Positions 8,462 through 17,436 of a DNA stretch of 64,000 nt are shown one piece after another; the stretch's first letter is position 1, and the number at the start of each line of letters is the position of its first letter. Source of the stretch: Actinoplanes solisilvae (GTDB lineage: Bacteria > Actinomycetota > Actinomycetes > Mycobacteriales > Micromonosporaceae); assembly GCF_003999975.1 (NCBI RefSeq), contig NZ_RJAC01000006.1, positions 186,001 to 250,000 of the forward strand. Reading direction: 5' to 3'. The position numbers were made by a program, and so were the translations under genes. The notes under the pieces were generated by a model. It saw only the letters and a program-made list of their open reading frames with translations, was not told the origin of the DNA and searched no databases.

Positions 8462-9571
8462 TCATTCGGTGGCGAGCAGCGCCGAGACGCAGGCGCGAAC
8501 CTCCTCGACGAACAGCTCGGGCTGTTCGAATGCCGCGAAATGGCCGCCGCGGGACGGCGAACCCCAATAGCGGATGTCGGTGAAACGCCGCGCGGCCCAG
8601 CGTCGCGACGGGCGCGGATTTTCGCGGGGGAAGATCGAGCAGCCCACGGGAACGGAAACGGGCGGCGCGGCGTCAGGGTCGTCGCCCCGGAAGATGGCTT
8701 GCACCGCGGGAAAGCTCTCCCAGTAGAGACGGGAGGCCGAAGCGCCCGCGCCGGGCAGCCAATACATCATCAGGTTGTCGAGCAACTGGTCGCGGGAAAG
8801 GGCGTCCCCGTCCGTCCAGGCGTGGAATTTCTCGAGAATCCAGGCGCACAGCGCGGCCGGGGAGTCGACCAGGCCGTACCCGATGGTTTGGGGCCTGGTG
8901 GCCTGCACGAAGGAGTAGCCGTCACCGTCGGCCGCCGCCGCCAGGTCATCGAGAGCTTTCTGCTCGACGGGGGTCAGAGAGCCGAAGGTGGCCGGGTCGG
9001 GCGCCACCAACGGCGGCACGAGGTGCAGGCCGATCACGCGGGACGGGTGCCGGAGCCCGATGGCCGTGCTGACGCTGGTCCCCCAGTCGTGGCCCTGAGC
9101 GACGAATCGGGCATATCCGAGGTGGGTCATCAGGTCGGCCCACGCGTCGGCGACCCGCTCGACGCCCCAGCCCGCGACGGTGGGAGCGTCGCTGAAACCG
9201 TAGCCGGGCAGGGAGGGGCAGACGACGTGGAACGACGACGACAGCGGTCCGATCACGTCGAAGAACTCGACGATCGACCCGGGCCACCCATGGGTCATCA
9301 GCAATGGCACGGCGTCGGCACGCGCCGACCGCACGTGCACGAAATGGATGCCCGAGGCGCGGAACTGCGGATGCCGGTTGAGCCGGGCCTCGGCCGCTGT
9401 GAAGTCATAGGAAGCGGCCCAATAGTCGCAGAGTGACTGCGTGTAGGAGAGCGGCGTCCCCTGTGCCCACCCCGGCACGGGCGAGGCCGAGGGCCACCGC
9501 GTCTGCCGCAGTCGCGCCCGCAGGTCGGCAACGGCCTCAGGGGAGATGGCGACGCGAAAGGTTTCGCTCAT
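8462..9571 (-). CDS. Epoxide hydrolase, alpha/beta-hydrolase fold with N-terminal EHN domain
   Basis: The 369-residue product fits microsomal-type epoxide hydrolases. The N-terminal EHN region (residues 1-90) wraps the core and contains the typical RLRQTRWP motif. The oxyanion motif HGWPGS is at 94-99, the nucleophile Asp162 is in GHDWG, the lid carries tyrosines (MMYWL, RLYWES), and the catalytic His344 is in RGGHFAAFEQPE. It hydrolyses epoxides to diols through an ester intermediate in the cytoplasm, and the substrate cannot be read from sequence. The ATG at 9571 begins the expected MSETFRVAI start. Confidence 0.92.
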   Translation of the reverse strand: MSETFRVAISPEAVADLRARLRQTRWPSASPVPGWAQGTPLSYTQSLCDYWAASYDFTAAEARLNRHPQFRASGIHFVHVRSARADAVPLLMTHGWPGSIVEFFDVIGPLSSSFHVVCPSLPGYGFSDAPTVAGWGVERVADAWADLMTHLGYARFVAQGHDWGTSVSTAIGLRHPSRVIGLHLVPPLVAPDPATFGSLTPVEQKALDDLAAAADGDGYSFVQATRPQTIGYGLVDSPAALCAWILEKFHAWTDGDALSRDQLLDNLMMYWLPGAGASASRLYWESFPAVQAIFRGDDPDAAPPVSVPVGCSIFPRENPRPSRRWAARRFTDIRYWGSPSRGGHFAAFEQPELFVEEVRACVSALLATE

Positions 9572-9601
9572 GCACCCTTGGTATCAGGAGCCTCTGACAA
9601 T

Positions 9602-10069
9602 TCAGGGGCCGCCGACGATTTCGCCGCTGGCGACCGCCTCCTGCAGGCCCCGGGCCGCCAGCCGGTCGGCCCGCTCGTTCTCCGGATGTCCGGCGTGCCC
9701 CTTCACCCAGTGCCACTGCACGTCGTGCCGTTGCACGGCCGCGTTCAGCCGCTGCCACAGGTCCACGTTCTTGACCGGCTGCTTCGCCGACGTCTGCCAC
9801 CCGTTGGCCGCCCAGCGCGGCAGCCATTTGGTGATTCCGTCGCGCACATAGACGCTGTCGGTGTAGAGCTTCACCGTCAGCGGCGACCGGTTCAGCGTCT
9901 CGAGCGCCCGGATCGGCGCCATCAGCTCCATCCGGTTGTTCGTGGTCTGCTCCGCCGTGCCGCCGCACAGGTCCTTCTCCTTGGTGCCATAGCGCAGCAC
10001 AGCACCCCACCCGCCAGGCCCGGGATTGGGCGCGCAGGCCCCGTCGGTGTAAATCTCCACCACGCTCAT
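9602..10069 (-). CDS. rnhA: Ribonuclease HI
   Basis: The 155-residue product has the full RNase HI set: [17 protein letters not shown] with Asp9, [14 protein letters not shown] with Glu48, [12 protein letters not shown] with Asp71, and [15 protein letters not shown] with the active-site-loop histidines and Asp135. It cleaves the RNA strand of RNA-DNA hybrids during replication and R-loop removal. Length matches the stand-alone bacterial enzyme. It stands alone on the minus strand, about 30 bases downstream of the epoxide hydrolase start side and divergent from the ABC exporter genes. Confidence 0.97.
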   Translation of the reverse strand: MSVVEIYTDGACAPNPGPGGWGAVLRYGTKEKDLCGGTAEQTTNNRMELMAPIRALETLNRSPLTVKLYTDSVYVRDGITKWLPRWAANGWQTSAKQPVKNVDLWQRLNAAVQRHDVQWHWVKGHAGHPENERADRLAARGLQEAVASGEIVGGP

Positions 10070-10166
10070 GTGAGCACCCTAACGGGGCGTACCCGCCCCA
10101 CCAGTCACCACAGAGGGCAGCACGTAAAGTAGTGGACCGCATGTACTCGAGCAGCAAGGCGGGCGG

Positions 10167-11084
10167 ATGTCGGACGACGCGGTCGAGGTCAACGGGCTCG
10201 TCGTGCGCTACGGCGGCACGACGGCGGTCGACGGTGTGTCGCTCACCGTGCCGCGCGGCCGGGTGCTCTCGCTGCTCGGGCACAACGGCGCCGGCAAGAC
10301 CAGCCTGCTGCAGGTCTGTGAGGGTTTCCGGAAGGCCGACGGCGGCACAGTCCGCGTCCTCGGCCTGGACCCGATCGCCGACCACGACACGTTGATGCCC
10401 CGCCTCGGCATCATGCTGCAGTCCGGCGGCGTCTACCCCTGGGCCACGGCCGGCGAGATCTTGCGCCTGTTCGCCTCGTTCGCGGCCTCCCCCCTCGACG
10501 TCGACATGCTGCTCGACCGCCTCGGCCTGCGGAAATTCGAGCGTACGAGGTGGCGCCGTCTCTCCGGGGGCGAGCAGCAGCGCCTCTCGCTCGCCATCGC
10601 GCTGGTCGGCCGGCCCGAGCTGGTCTTTCTCGACGAGCCGACCGCCGGCATGGACACCGAGGCCCGGCACACGACGTGGCGGCTGATCGAGGAGCTGCGC
10701 GCTGACGGTGTGTCCGTCCTGCTCACGACCCATCTGCTCGACGAGGCCGAGCGCCTGGCCGACGACGTGGTCATCATGAGCTCGGGCGTGGTCGCCGCGA
10801 CCGGCACGCCCGCCGAGCTCACCGCCGCCGCCGGCATCGACCTGCTGGAGGTGCGCGCCGAGCCCGGCCTGAAACCGGCGGACGGCCGGCTCACCGACCT
10901 GAAAATTTCGGAGACCACCCCGGGGGAGTATGCCGTGACGGGCGCCCTCGACGCAGCGGCGATCTCGGCGGTGCTGGGCTGGTTCGCCGCGGCGGGCGCC
11001 CAGGTCACCGCTGTGAACACGCGCCGGCGCACCCTCGAGGACGTCTATCTGGCCCTGACCACCGGAGAGAAGGCGTACCGATGA
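10167..11084 (+). CDS. ABC-2 type exporter, ATP-binding subunit
   Basis: The 305-residue product has a Walker A motif (GHNGAGKT, residues 38-45), signature LSGGEQQR (132-139), Walker B LVFLDEPTAG (152-161) and the switch histidine in LLTTHLLDEAE. The ~80-residue C-terminal extension ends with the motif RRTLEDVYLALT, typical of drug/daunorubicin-type exporter ATPases. The ATG at 10167 follows a GGGCGG ribosome-binding sequence. Its stop overlaps the permease start (ATGA), so both are made together and should form one exporter of an unknown substrate. Confidence 0.93.
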   Translation: MSDDAVEVNGLVVRYGGTTAVDGVSLTVPRGRVLSLLGHNGAGKTSLLQVCEGFRKADGGTVRVLGLDPIADHDTLMPRLGIMLQSGGVYPWATAGEILRLFASFAASPLDVDMLLDRLGLRKFERTRWRRLSGGEQQRLSLAIALVGRPELVFLDEPTAGMDTEARHTTWRLIEELRADGVSVLLTTHLLDEAERLADDVVIMSSGVVAATGTPAELTAAAGIDLLEVRAEPGLKPADGRLTDLKISETTPGEYAVTGALDAAAISAVLGWFAAAGAQVTAVNTRRRTLEDVYLALTTGEKAYR

Positions 11085-11839
11085 GCGGGATCTTCGCACC
11101 CGCCCCCGGCCGTGCCCCCATGCGCAGCGTGGTGGCCAGCCAGATCCGCATGGAGCTGACCCTGACCGCGCGCCGCGGCGAGGCCGTCGTGCTGGCCATG
11201 GGCGTCCCCTTGCTGGTGCTGCTCGGGGCGGGTCTGACCGAGGTCACCAACGTGCCCGGGAACGATCGGCTGGCCTTCGTGGTGCCCGGCGTGCTGGCAC
11301 TGACCGTGATGTCGACCGCTTTCACCGGCCAGGCGATCACCACTGGTTACGAGCGGGCGTATGGGGTGCTGAAAAGGCTCGGCGCCTCGCCGCTGAGCCG
11401 GCCCGGTCTGCTTTTCGCCAAGACCTCGGCGGTGCTGGGCCTGATCGTCGTGCAGCTCGTCGCGCTGGCCGCGGTGGGCGTCGCGGTCGGCTGGCGGCCG
11501 CATTTCGGCGCGACCCTGTCGGCGGTCGGCGTCACCGTGCTCGCCACCGCGGCGTACAGCGGATTGGCGCTTCTGATGGCGAGCGTGCTGCGGCCCGAAG
11601 CCACGACGGGTGCGGCGACGCTGATCTATGTCCTGATGCTGGCCGCGGGCGGGATCATGTTCGCCGCCCCTGACCTGGGCACGGTCGGCTGGTTCCTGTT
11701 GCCGCTGGCCGCGCACGCCGAGGCGCTGCGGGCGACGCTCTCGCACGACGCGAGTGTTCCGCTGTCGATCTGGCTCAGCCTGGGCGCCTGGGCGGTCGTC
11801 TTCGTGACCGCGGCCGCCCGCAAGTTCCGCTGGGAGTGA
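11081..11839 (+). CDS. ABC-2 type exporter, permease subunit
   Basis: The 252-residue protein has about six hydrophobic segments, beginning near VVLAMGVPLLVLLGAGL and ending near WAVVFVTAA, which is the usual topology of ABC2 membrane subunits. The cytoplasmic loop TTGYERAYGVLKRLGASPLSRPGLLFAK is the coupling region seen in this family. It starts with an ATG overlapping the ATPase stop and pairs with that subunit. The substrate is unknown; nearby genes give no clue. Confidence 0.9.
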   Translation: MSGIFAPAPGRAPMRSVVASQIRMELTLTARRGEAVVLAMGVPLLVLLGAGLTEVTNVPGNDRLAFVVPGVLALTVMSTAFTGQAITTGYERAYGVLKRLGASPLSRPGLLFAKTSAVLGLIVVQLVALAAVGVAVGWRPHFGATLSAVGVTVLATAAYSGLALLMASVLRPEATTGAATLIYVLMLAAGGIMFAAPDLGTVGWFLLPLAAHAEALRATLSHDASVPLSIWLSLGAWAVVFVTAAARKFRWE

Positions 11840-11921
11840 GCCTGTCCATCGATCGGTGGACAACCGCTGACGGTCGTGCGGTCGTCCCGCGGACACCTCG
11901 GTAGGCAGCACGATCGATGGC

Positions 11922-12120
11922 ATGACAGCCATTGAGGTGCGGGACTGGCGGGCCCGGATCGGCATCGTGCTGCAGACCACGGATGACATCGCCGAACTGA
12001 CCGTACGCGAGATGGTGCGGCACGTCGCCGGTTCTACCGTGATCCACGGCCGCCCGCCGAGGTGATCGAGCTGGTCGGCCTGTCCGAGAAGAGCACGAGC
12101 CGCCCGCCGAACCGCCGTCC
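11922..12120 (+). pseudogene. Frameshifted fragment of a second ABC transporter ATPase
   Basis: From an ATG at 11922 one frame reads RIGIVLQTTDDIAELTVREM then VRHVAG before a stop at 12063. Shifting by one base near 12031 continues it as FYRDPRPPAEVIELVGLSEKS. Together this is the stretch between Walker A and the signature motif of a DrrA-like ATPase. Walker A, the signature and Walker B are all missing. So it is a decayed internal fragment, probably of a neighbouring paralogous exporter, with a one-base deletion. Confidence 0.65.
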
Positions 12121-12234
12121 CGGGTGCTCACGCGCTGGTGGCAAATGCCGTTGCTGACGTTCTTCCTCGCGGTAGGGATCACGCCGTGGCTGCTTGGGGC
12201 GGTCCTCCGGCGGCGTCGGTCTGCTCCCGTCTGA
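12100..12234 (+). pseudogene. Small hydrophobic fragment, possible gene remnant
   Basis: A frame ending at 12232-12234 reads RVLTRWWQMPLLTFFLAVGI then TPWLLGAVLRRRRSAPV: one membrane helix flanked by basic residues. A GTG at 12124 could start it (36 residues). It follows directly on the ATPase fragment and has no obvious ribosome-binding site. It may be the end of a deleted membrane gene. A real micropeptide cannot be excluded. Confidence 0.3.
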
Positions 12235-12442
12235 CCTTCTTCCGGCCACGCACGATCCCCGCTGCAGGGCCGCTTATAGGGGATGCGTTGGGCCGTAAGG
12301 CCGAATTCGGCCGAAAAAAGCGTTCCGCCGCTAACGAGGGGATACGCCGGTTAGATTACGGAAGGCGAGAAGCCGGATCTTTCTCGGATTTCGCTGCTCG
12401 GGCCGGCTCCAGCCGGCTCCCTCCAGCCCGCCCACCGGTGCT
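12235..12442. other. Upstream region of the riboswitch-controlled gene
   Basis: No gene is visible. A perfect 14-base palindrome (GGCCGAATTCGGCC) lies at 12299-12312, followed by an A-run, and could be a protein-binding site or a hairpin. The promoter of the riboswitch transcript should lie in this stretch. An exact -10/-35 pair is not clear. Confidence 0.4.
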
Positions 12443-12520
12443 GTACCCGAACAGGCAAACCCGCTGCGAGGCGGGGACGCAAAGCCAGGAGCCTCCCCGA
12501 CGGAGGCCGCCCAGCCGCCG
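12443..12520 (+). promoter_or_regulatory. Cyclic-di-GMP-I (GEMM-I) riboswitch
   Basis: The 5' half matches the GEMM-I core closely: ACAGGCAAACC (12451-12461), a short hairpin capped by a GCGA tetraloop, then GGGACGCAAAGCC (12474-12486). A second hairpin (GCCTCC with GGAGGC, about 12491-12507) follows, then a CGCCCAGCCGCCG closing strand. The ribosome-binding sequence AAGGAGAAGG (12521-12530) comes immediately after and the ATG is at 12537. Spacing suggests that ligand binding controls translation or early termination. The 3' half departs somewhat from the consensus. Confidence 0.82.
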
Positions 12521-12536
12521 AAGGAGAAGGAAAGAC

Positions 12537-15413
12537 ATGCGCTATCCAGAAGCCCATGCAGCCAGGAGCGGCTCGGTTCCGTTCATGGCGCGTGGCCCCA
12601 AGTCGTTGCGAACAGCAGTGGCTGTCGTCGCCGCCGGCGTCATCGGACTCGTTCCCGCACTCGTATGCGCCACACCCGCGTCCGCCGCGGCCGGCGACCT
12701 AGTTATCACGCCGACGGTTGGTTCCGTGGTAGAGGGCGGCACGCTGTCGTTCTCCATTGCCGAGAAAGGTGGTGGGTCTACCGGCACCTTTAATGTGGCC
12801 ACGGTTGTGGACGACACCTTTGGCGCCAGTAAGGCGAACCTAGCGAACGACCTTGGTACGCCGTCACCGGCAACCATCGATGCCACCGCCGGAAACGGCC
12901 CGTGGGTCGTCACTGTGCCGACCACACAGGACACCACCTATGAGACCAGCGAGACGTTCAAGCTCCGCATCACTCTTAGCGGTGATTCCGTTACTACGGT
13001 TGCCGAGGTTGTCGCGACCATTCAGGCCGATGGTGACCCCCCGCCGACTTACTCGCTGACCGCGACCTCGCCCACTGTGGCGGAATCGGCCTCGGTTCTG
13101 ACGACCTCGGTAACGGCTGAACTGAGCAAGGCTTCGGACGTGCCCGTCAGCGTCGACCTGGTGACGGAGAACGGCACCGCGACCGGTGGATCCGACTTTA
13201 CGGCGCTGGCGACGACTAATGTCATCATCGCCGCAGGCGCGATGACCAGTAGTGCCACCGTAGTCACTGTCCTGAACGACATCGTGAAGGACAGCGCTGA
13301 CACGGAGACCTTCAAGGTCAACGGTGTGGCGACCGGCACGCTGAATCCGGCCGCGTCGACCACCATCAGCATCACGGACGACGAGACGACGCCGAAGCTC
13401 AACCTCTCGAGGACCGGCACCCAGCAGGAAGGCAACGCTGTGACCTACACGGTCACGGCGACGCCGGGTTCCGAGCTTCCCATCTCGTTCCAGTGGAACG
13501 CCGTAGCGGCTTCGCCGGTCGATGCGACCCATGGCCTTGCCACTCCGGGTACGGACTTCCCGTACCCGGCGGCGGACGCGCGGAGGGTCACCATCGTCGG
13601 CACCACTGCGACCATTCCGCTCAACCTGTTCGCGGACAATCTGAACGAGAAGTCGCCCGAGGATTATGCGATCGAGATCGCGTCGCTGACGAACGCGGAG
13701 GCCGGCACCATCACCACGATGAACGGCGTCATCGCCGACGCCGGCACCGACACGGCTCCGTCGGTCAACATCACGGGCACACCGGTGACCGAAGGTAACA
13801 GCGGCACTCTGACGAAGACGTTCACGGCGACGCTTACCAAGGCGTCGGGTCGCACCGTCACCATCGACTGGGAGACCGGGGACCACACGCCGGGGCTCGG
13901 TTACGCCGTCGCCGGCAAGGACTACAAGGCGGCCGAGGGCCGGCTCGTGTTCGAGCCCGGTGTGCTCACCAAGACCTTCACTGTCGACGTCCTGGGTGAT
14001 GTGGTCGACGAGGACACCGGCGAATCCTTCGACGTCGAATTGCACAACGTCGATGAGACGGCTGCCGGCCTCGGCACGAACGCCAGCCCGGTCGTGCAGG
14101 TGACGCCGGTGATGATCACGGACGACGACGACAAGCCCTCTCTCATGTTCGAAGACACGACTGTCGACGAGGCCGACGTCGTGTGGGCCGCGCTGCTGCC
14201 GGTGAAGCTCGTGGGTACCACCAGCGATCGCCCCATCACGTTCACGATGGGCGCCGCCAACACGACCGGCGACTACCTCAGCACGATCGTCGGGGCACCC
14301 GGCACTGAGGACTACGCGCTCGCCGGTACGACAGTCGTCATCCCGGCGGAGCAGTCGACGGGCTACGGCGTCGTGGTCGTCAAGGGTGACAAGGTCTACG
14401 AGAGCAACGAGTCGACACACGTCACCATCACCGCTTCCACGAATGGCGAATTTATCACCGGCTCTCCGAAAACCGCGAAGTTCACGCTGAACAACGACGA
14501 TGACGCGCCGAACCTGGAAATCAACAGCGTGACGGGCGACGAGGGCGAGACGGTCAACGTCACCGGCACTGTGGATGGTGTCGCCGAGGACGATGTCACG
14601 GTGAACGTCACCTTCGCCGGCAAAACTGTCGACGGTATTCGGGCGGCGAGCCCGTCGGACTTCGTGAACCCGGGAGCCAAGGCGATCAAGATCGAGGGTG
14701 GCACCGACTCCGGCACGTCGCTTTCGGTGGCGACGATCGAGTTGCTCAAGACCGATGAGGCCGAGCCTGCTGAGGCGATCGTGGCCTCGGGCTTCGGGCT
14801 GAACAATATCGGCACCGTGACCGACGGCGTCATCAAGATCAACGAGCACGGCGAGCAGCCGGGTGAGCCGGGTGACAGCCCGAAGCCGACCATTCTGGGC
14901 GCGAGCCGGGTCTACGGCCCGTCGAAGGTCGAGCTCAGCGGCATGGTTGCCCCGAACAAGCAGGTCGAGCTTTGGGGAGCCCCGGTCGGTGGCGGCCTTC
15001 TTAAGTGGATCAAGAACGTGGACAGCGACGACGAGGGTCACTACGACTTCGAGCACTCCATCACCTGGGGTCACCGCTTCCTGGTGGAGTCGCAGGACAT
15101 GAAGTCGGACGAGAAGGTCGTCTGGGTCGTCCAGAAGCCGATCTTCGTGGTCAGCACGTCGACCAAGGGTGCCATCCACTTCGGTGTGAAGGGCTACCCG
15201 TGGGCCGTCGGTCAGACCGTGGCGGTGCAGCGTTGGACGAACTCGGGTTGGGCCACCATTCGGGCCGGCAAGACCGGTGGGGACGCCGTCTGGCGGGGCT
15301 CGATCCCGTTCGCCTCGGGCAGCAAGATCGTCCTGAGGGCCTGGGTCTCCGGTGAGTCCGGCCGGGGCACGTTGCCGGCCTTCAGCCCGCAGCAGACGAC
15401 CACTGTCAGATAG
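12537..15413 (+). CDS. Secreted Calx-beta repeat surface protein under c-di-GMP riboswitch
   Basis: The product is 958 residues from the ATG at 12537, chosen because AAGGAGAAGG lies 7 bases before it. A signal peptide (basic start, hydrophobic core VAVVAAGVIGLVPALV, cleavage near ASAAAG) is followed by about six Calx-beta-like modules. These are recognisable from repeated VxEG/VxESA starts, DF/DY turns, VxVLxDxVxxD segments and ITDDD ends, which bind calcium in this family. The last ~190 residues form a separate all-beta domain (from PTILGASRVYG onward). No anchor is visible. A role in adhesion or colony matrix is inferred from the domains and the c-di-GMP control. Confidence 0.87.
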   Translation: MRYPEAHAARSGSVPFMARGPKSLRTAVAVVAAGVIGLVPALVCATPASAAAGDLVITPTVGSVVEGGTLSFSIAEKGGGSTGTFNVATVVDDTFGASKANLANDLGTPSPATIDATAGNGPWVVTVPTTQDTTYETSETFKLRITLSGDSVTTVAEVVATIQADGDPPPTYSLTATSPTVAESASVLTTSVTAELSKASDVPVSVDLVTENGTATGGSDFTALATTNVIIAAGAMTSSATVVTVLNDIVKDSADTETFKVNGVATGTLNPAASTTISITDDETTPKLNLSRTGTQQEGNAVTYTVTATPGSELPISFQWNAVAASPVDATHGLATPGTDFPYPAADARRVTIVGTTATIPLNLFADNLNEKSPEDYAIEIASLTNAEAGTITTMNGVIADAGTDTAPSVNITGTPVTEGNSGTLTKTFTATLTKASGRTVTIDWETGDHTPGLGYAVAGKDYKAAEGRLVFEPGVLTKTFTVDVLGDVVDEDTGESFDVELHNVDETAAGLGTNASPVVQVTPVMITDDDDKPSLMFEDTTVDEADVVWAALLPVKLVGTTSDRPITFTMGAANTTGDYLSTIVGAPGTEDYALAGTTVVIPAEQSTGYGVVVVKGDKVYESNESTHVTITASTNGEFITGSPKTAKFTLNNDDDAPNLEINSVTGDEGETVNVTGTVDGVAEDDVTVNVTFAGKTVDGIRAASPSDFVNPGAKAIKIEGGTDSGTSLSVATIELLKTDEAEPAEAIVASGFGLNNIGTVTDGVIKINEHGEQPGEPGDSPKPTILGASRVYGPSKVELSGMVAPNKQVELWGAPVGGGLLKWIKNVDSDDEGHYDFEHSITWGHRFLVESQDMKSDEKVVWVVQKPIFVVSTSTKGAIHFGVKGYPWAVGQTVAVQRWTNSGWATIRAGKTGGDAVWRGSIPFASGSKIVLRAWVSGESGRGTLPAFSPQQTTTVR

Positions 15414-15442
15414 GTAAGAACAGCATCACCTGAACCAACGAA

Positions 15443-15472
15443 GACGGGGGCGGCCATGAGGCCGCCCCCGTC
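15443..15472. terminator. Bidirectional hairpin terminator
   Basis: A 13-bp perfect stem (15443-15455 with 15460-15472) with loop ATGA sits between two convergent genes: 29 bases after the Calx-beta gene stop and 14 bases beyond the stop of the exporter gene on the other strand. It ends in a short CCTTTGT run on the plus strand. Confidence 0.8.
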
Positions 15473-15486
15473 GCCTTTGTCTGACC

Positions 15487-17436
15487 TCACTCCACCTCGG
15501 CGACCGCCTGGGCGAACTGCGCCGAATACAACCGGGCGTACGCCCCACCCGCCGCGATCAGCGAATCATGCGTCCCCTGCTCGACGATCTGACCGTGCTC
15601 CATCACCAGGATCACGTCGGCGTCGCGGATCGTCGACAACCGGTGGGCGATCACGAAGCTCGTCCGGCCCTGCCGCAGCGTCGCCATCGCCCGCTGGATC
15701 AGCACCTCCGTACGGGTGTCGACCGAGCTCGTCGCCTCGTCCAGGATCAGGATGCTGGGCTCGGCCATGAACGCGCGGGCGATCGTGATCAGCTGCTTCT
15801 GCCCGGCGCTGACGTTCGAGCCCTCCTCGTCGATCACCGTGTCGTAGCCGTCGGGCAGCATGCGCACGAACGGGTCGACGTGGGCCGCCTCGGCTGCCCT
15901 CACCACCTCTTCCAGGTCGAACGAGTCGGCCCCGTACGCGATGTTCTCGGCGATCGTGCCTCCGAACAGCCAGGTGTCCTGCAGCACCATGCCGATCTCC
16001 TCGCGGAGCTGCGAGCGCGGCATGGTCGCGATGTCGACCCCGTCGATCAGGATGCGTCCCGAGTCGACGTCGTAGAAGCGCATCAGCAGGTTGACCAGCG
16101 TGGTCTTGCCCGCGCCGGTCGGCCCCACGACGGCTACGGTCTGGCCGGGCGTCACGTCGAGCGACAGGTGCTCGATCAGCGGCTTGTCCGGCACGTAGCG
16201 GAACGACACGTCCTCGAACGCGACCTCCCCGCGCACGTTCCCCAGCGCGACGGGTGACGGCTCAGCCGACTGCTCCGGCGCGTGGAGCAGCGCGAATACC
16301 CGCTCGGCCGACGCCACCCCCGACTGGATCAGGTTCGCCATGCTCGCCACCTGGGTCAGCGGCTGGCTGAACTGACGCGAGTACTGGATGAAGGCCTGCA
16401 CCTCGCCCAGCGACAGCGCGCCCGAAGCCACCCGAAGACCACCGACCACAGCCACGAGTACGTAGTTCAGGTTGCTGATGAACATCATGGCCGGCTGGAT
16501 CAGGCCGCTGATGAACTGCGCGCGGAACGACGAGGCGTACAGCTTGTCGTTGTGCTCCTGGAAGGTCTGGTTGGCCTCGTTCTGCCGGCCGAACACCTTG
16601 ACCAGCGAGTGACCCGTGAACATCTCTTCGATGTGGCCGTTCAGCCGTCCGGTGGTCGCCCACTGGGCGACGAAGTTGGGCTGTGAACGCTTGCCGACCG
16701 CCATCGTGATGACGAACGAGACCGGGACCGTGACCAGCGCGATCACGGCGAGCAGGGGCGAGATCCAGAACATCGCCCCGAGCACCCCGACGATGGTCAG
16801 CAATGCCGTGGTGAGCTGGGCGAACGTCTGCTGCAAAGTCTGGGCGATGTTGTCGGTGTCGTTGGTCGCCCGGCTGAGCACCTCGCCGCGCGGCTGCTGG
16901 TCGAAGTAGGACAGCGGTAGCCGCGACAGCTTGGCCTCGACCTGCTGCCGCAGGTGATAGACGGCGGTCTGCACGACGTGCGCGGTGATGCGGCCCTGGA
17001 GCACGCCGAAGACCCACGCGAAGACGTAGATCAGCGCGACCCAGGCGAGCACGCGCCCGAGCCGGTCGAAGTCGATGCCCTGACCGGGGACGAAGTCGAC
17101 CGCCGAGAGCAGGCTGGCCTGGGTGTCCTCGCCGCGGGCCCGCAGCGCCGCGATCGCCTCGGCCTTGGTCACGTCGCCGTCGAACATCCGCCCGATCACG
17201 CCGGCGAAGATCACGTCGGTGGCGTGACCGAGCAGGTAGGGGCCGATCACCGACAGGGTCACGCTGACCGCGCCGGCGAGCATCACGAACCCGACGAGCA
17301 GGCGCTGCGGCTTGAGCAACCCGAGCAGCCGTTTGGTGGAACCCTTGAAATCCTGGAGCTTCTCGGTCGGGCCAGGACCGGCCATCATGCGCATGGCTGG
17401 AGGCCCGCCCACGGGAGGCCGGCGAGGGGCGGTCAT
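15487..17436 (-). CDS. ABC exporter half-transporter (membrane domain plus ATPase), second of pair
   Basis: The 649-residue product starts at an ATG (17436) overlapping the previous stop (ATGA). An N-terminal Pro/Met-rich extension (MTAPRRPPVGGPPAMRMM) precedes an ABC transmembrane domain of about six helices and a nucleotide-binding domain with VVGPTGAGKTTLVNLL (Walker A), VSAGQKQ (signature, Ala replacing the first Gly), LILDEATSSVDT (Walker B) and IAHRLSTI. The non-canonical signature is common in one half of heterodimeric multidrug exporters. It most likely forms a heterodimer with the gene just upstream and exports lipids, peptides or drugs. Confidence 0.93.
   Translation of the reverse strand: MTAPRRPPVGGPPAMRMMAGPGPTEKLQDFKGSTKRLLGLLKPQRLLVGFVMLAGAVSVTLSVIGPYLLGHATDVIFAGVIGRMFDGDVTKAEAIAALRARGEDTQASLLSAVDFVPGQGIDFDRLGRVLAWVALIYVFAWVFGVLQGRITAHVVQTAVYHLRQQVEAKLSRLPLSYFDQQPRGEVLSRATNDTDNIAQTLQQTFAQLTTALLTIVGVLGAMFWISPLLAVIALVTVPVSFVITMAVGKRSQPNFVAQWATTGRLNGHIEEMFTGHSLVKVFGRQNEANQTFQEHNDKLYASSFRAQFISGLIQPAMMFISNLNYVLVAVVGGLRVASGALSLGEVQAFIQYSRQFSQPLTQVASMANLIQSGVASAERVFALLHAPEQSAEPSPVALGNVRGEVAFEDVSFRYVPDKPLIEHLSLDVTPGQTVAVVGPTGAGKTTLVNLLMRFYDVDSGRILIDGVDIATMPRSQLREEIGMVLQDTWLFGGTIAENIAYGADSFDLEEVVRAAEAAHVDPFVRMLPDGYDTVIDEEGSNVSAGQKQLITIARAFMAEPSILILDEATSSVDTRTEVLIQRAMATLRQGRTSFVIAHRLSTIRDADVILVMEHGQIVEQGTHDSLIAAGGAYARLYSAQFAQAVAEVE

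Noticed and set aside
12138-12536. N-terminal extension of the Calx-beta protein
   Set aside because: This stretch contains the riboswitch, and the ATG at 12537 has the ribosome-binding site and signal peptide.
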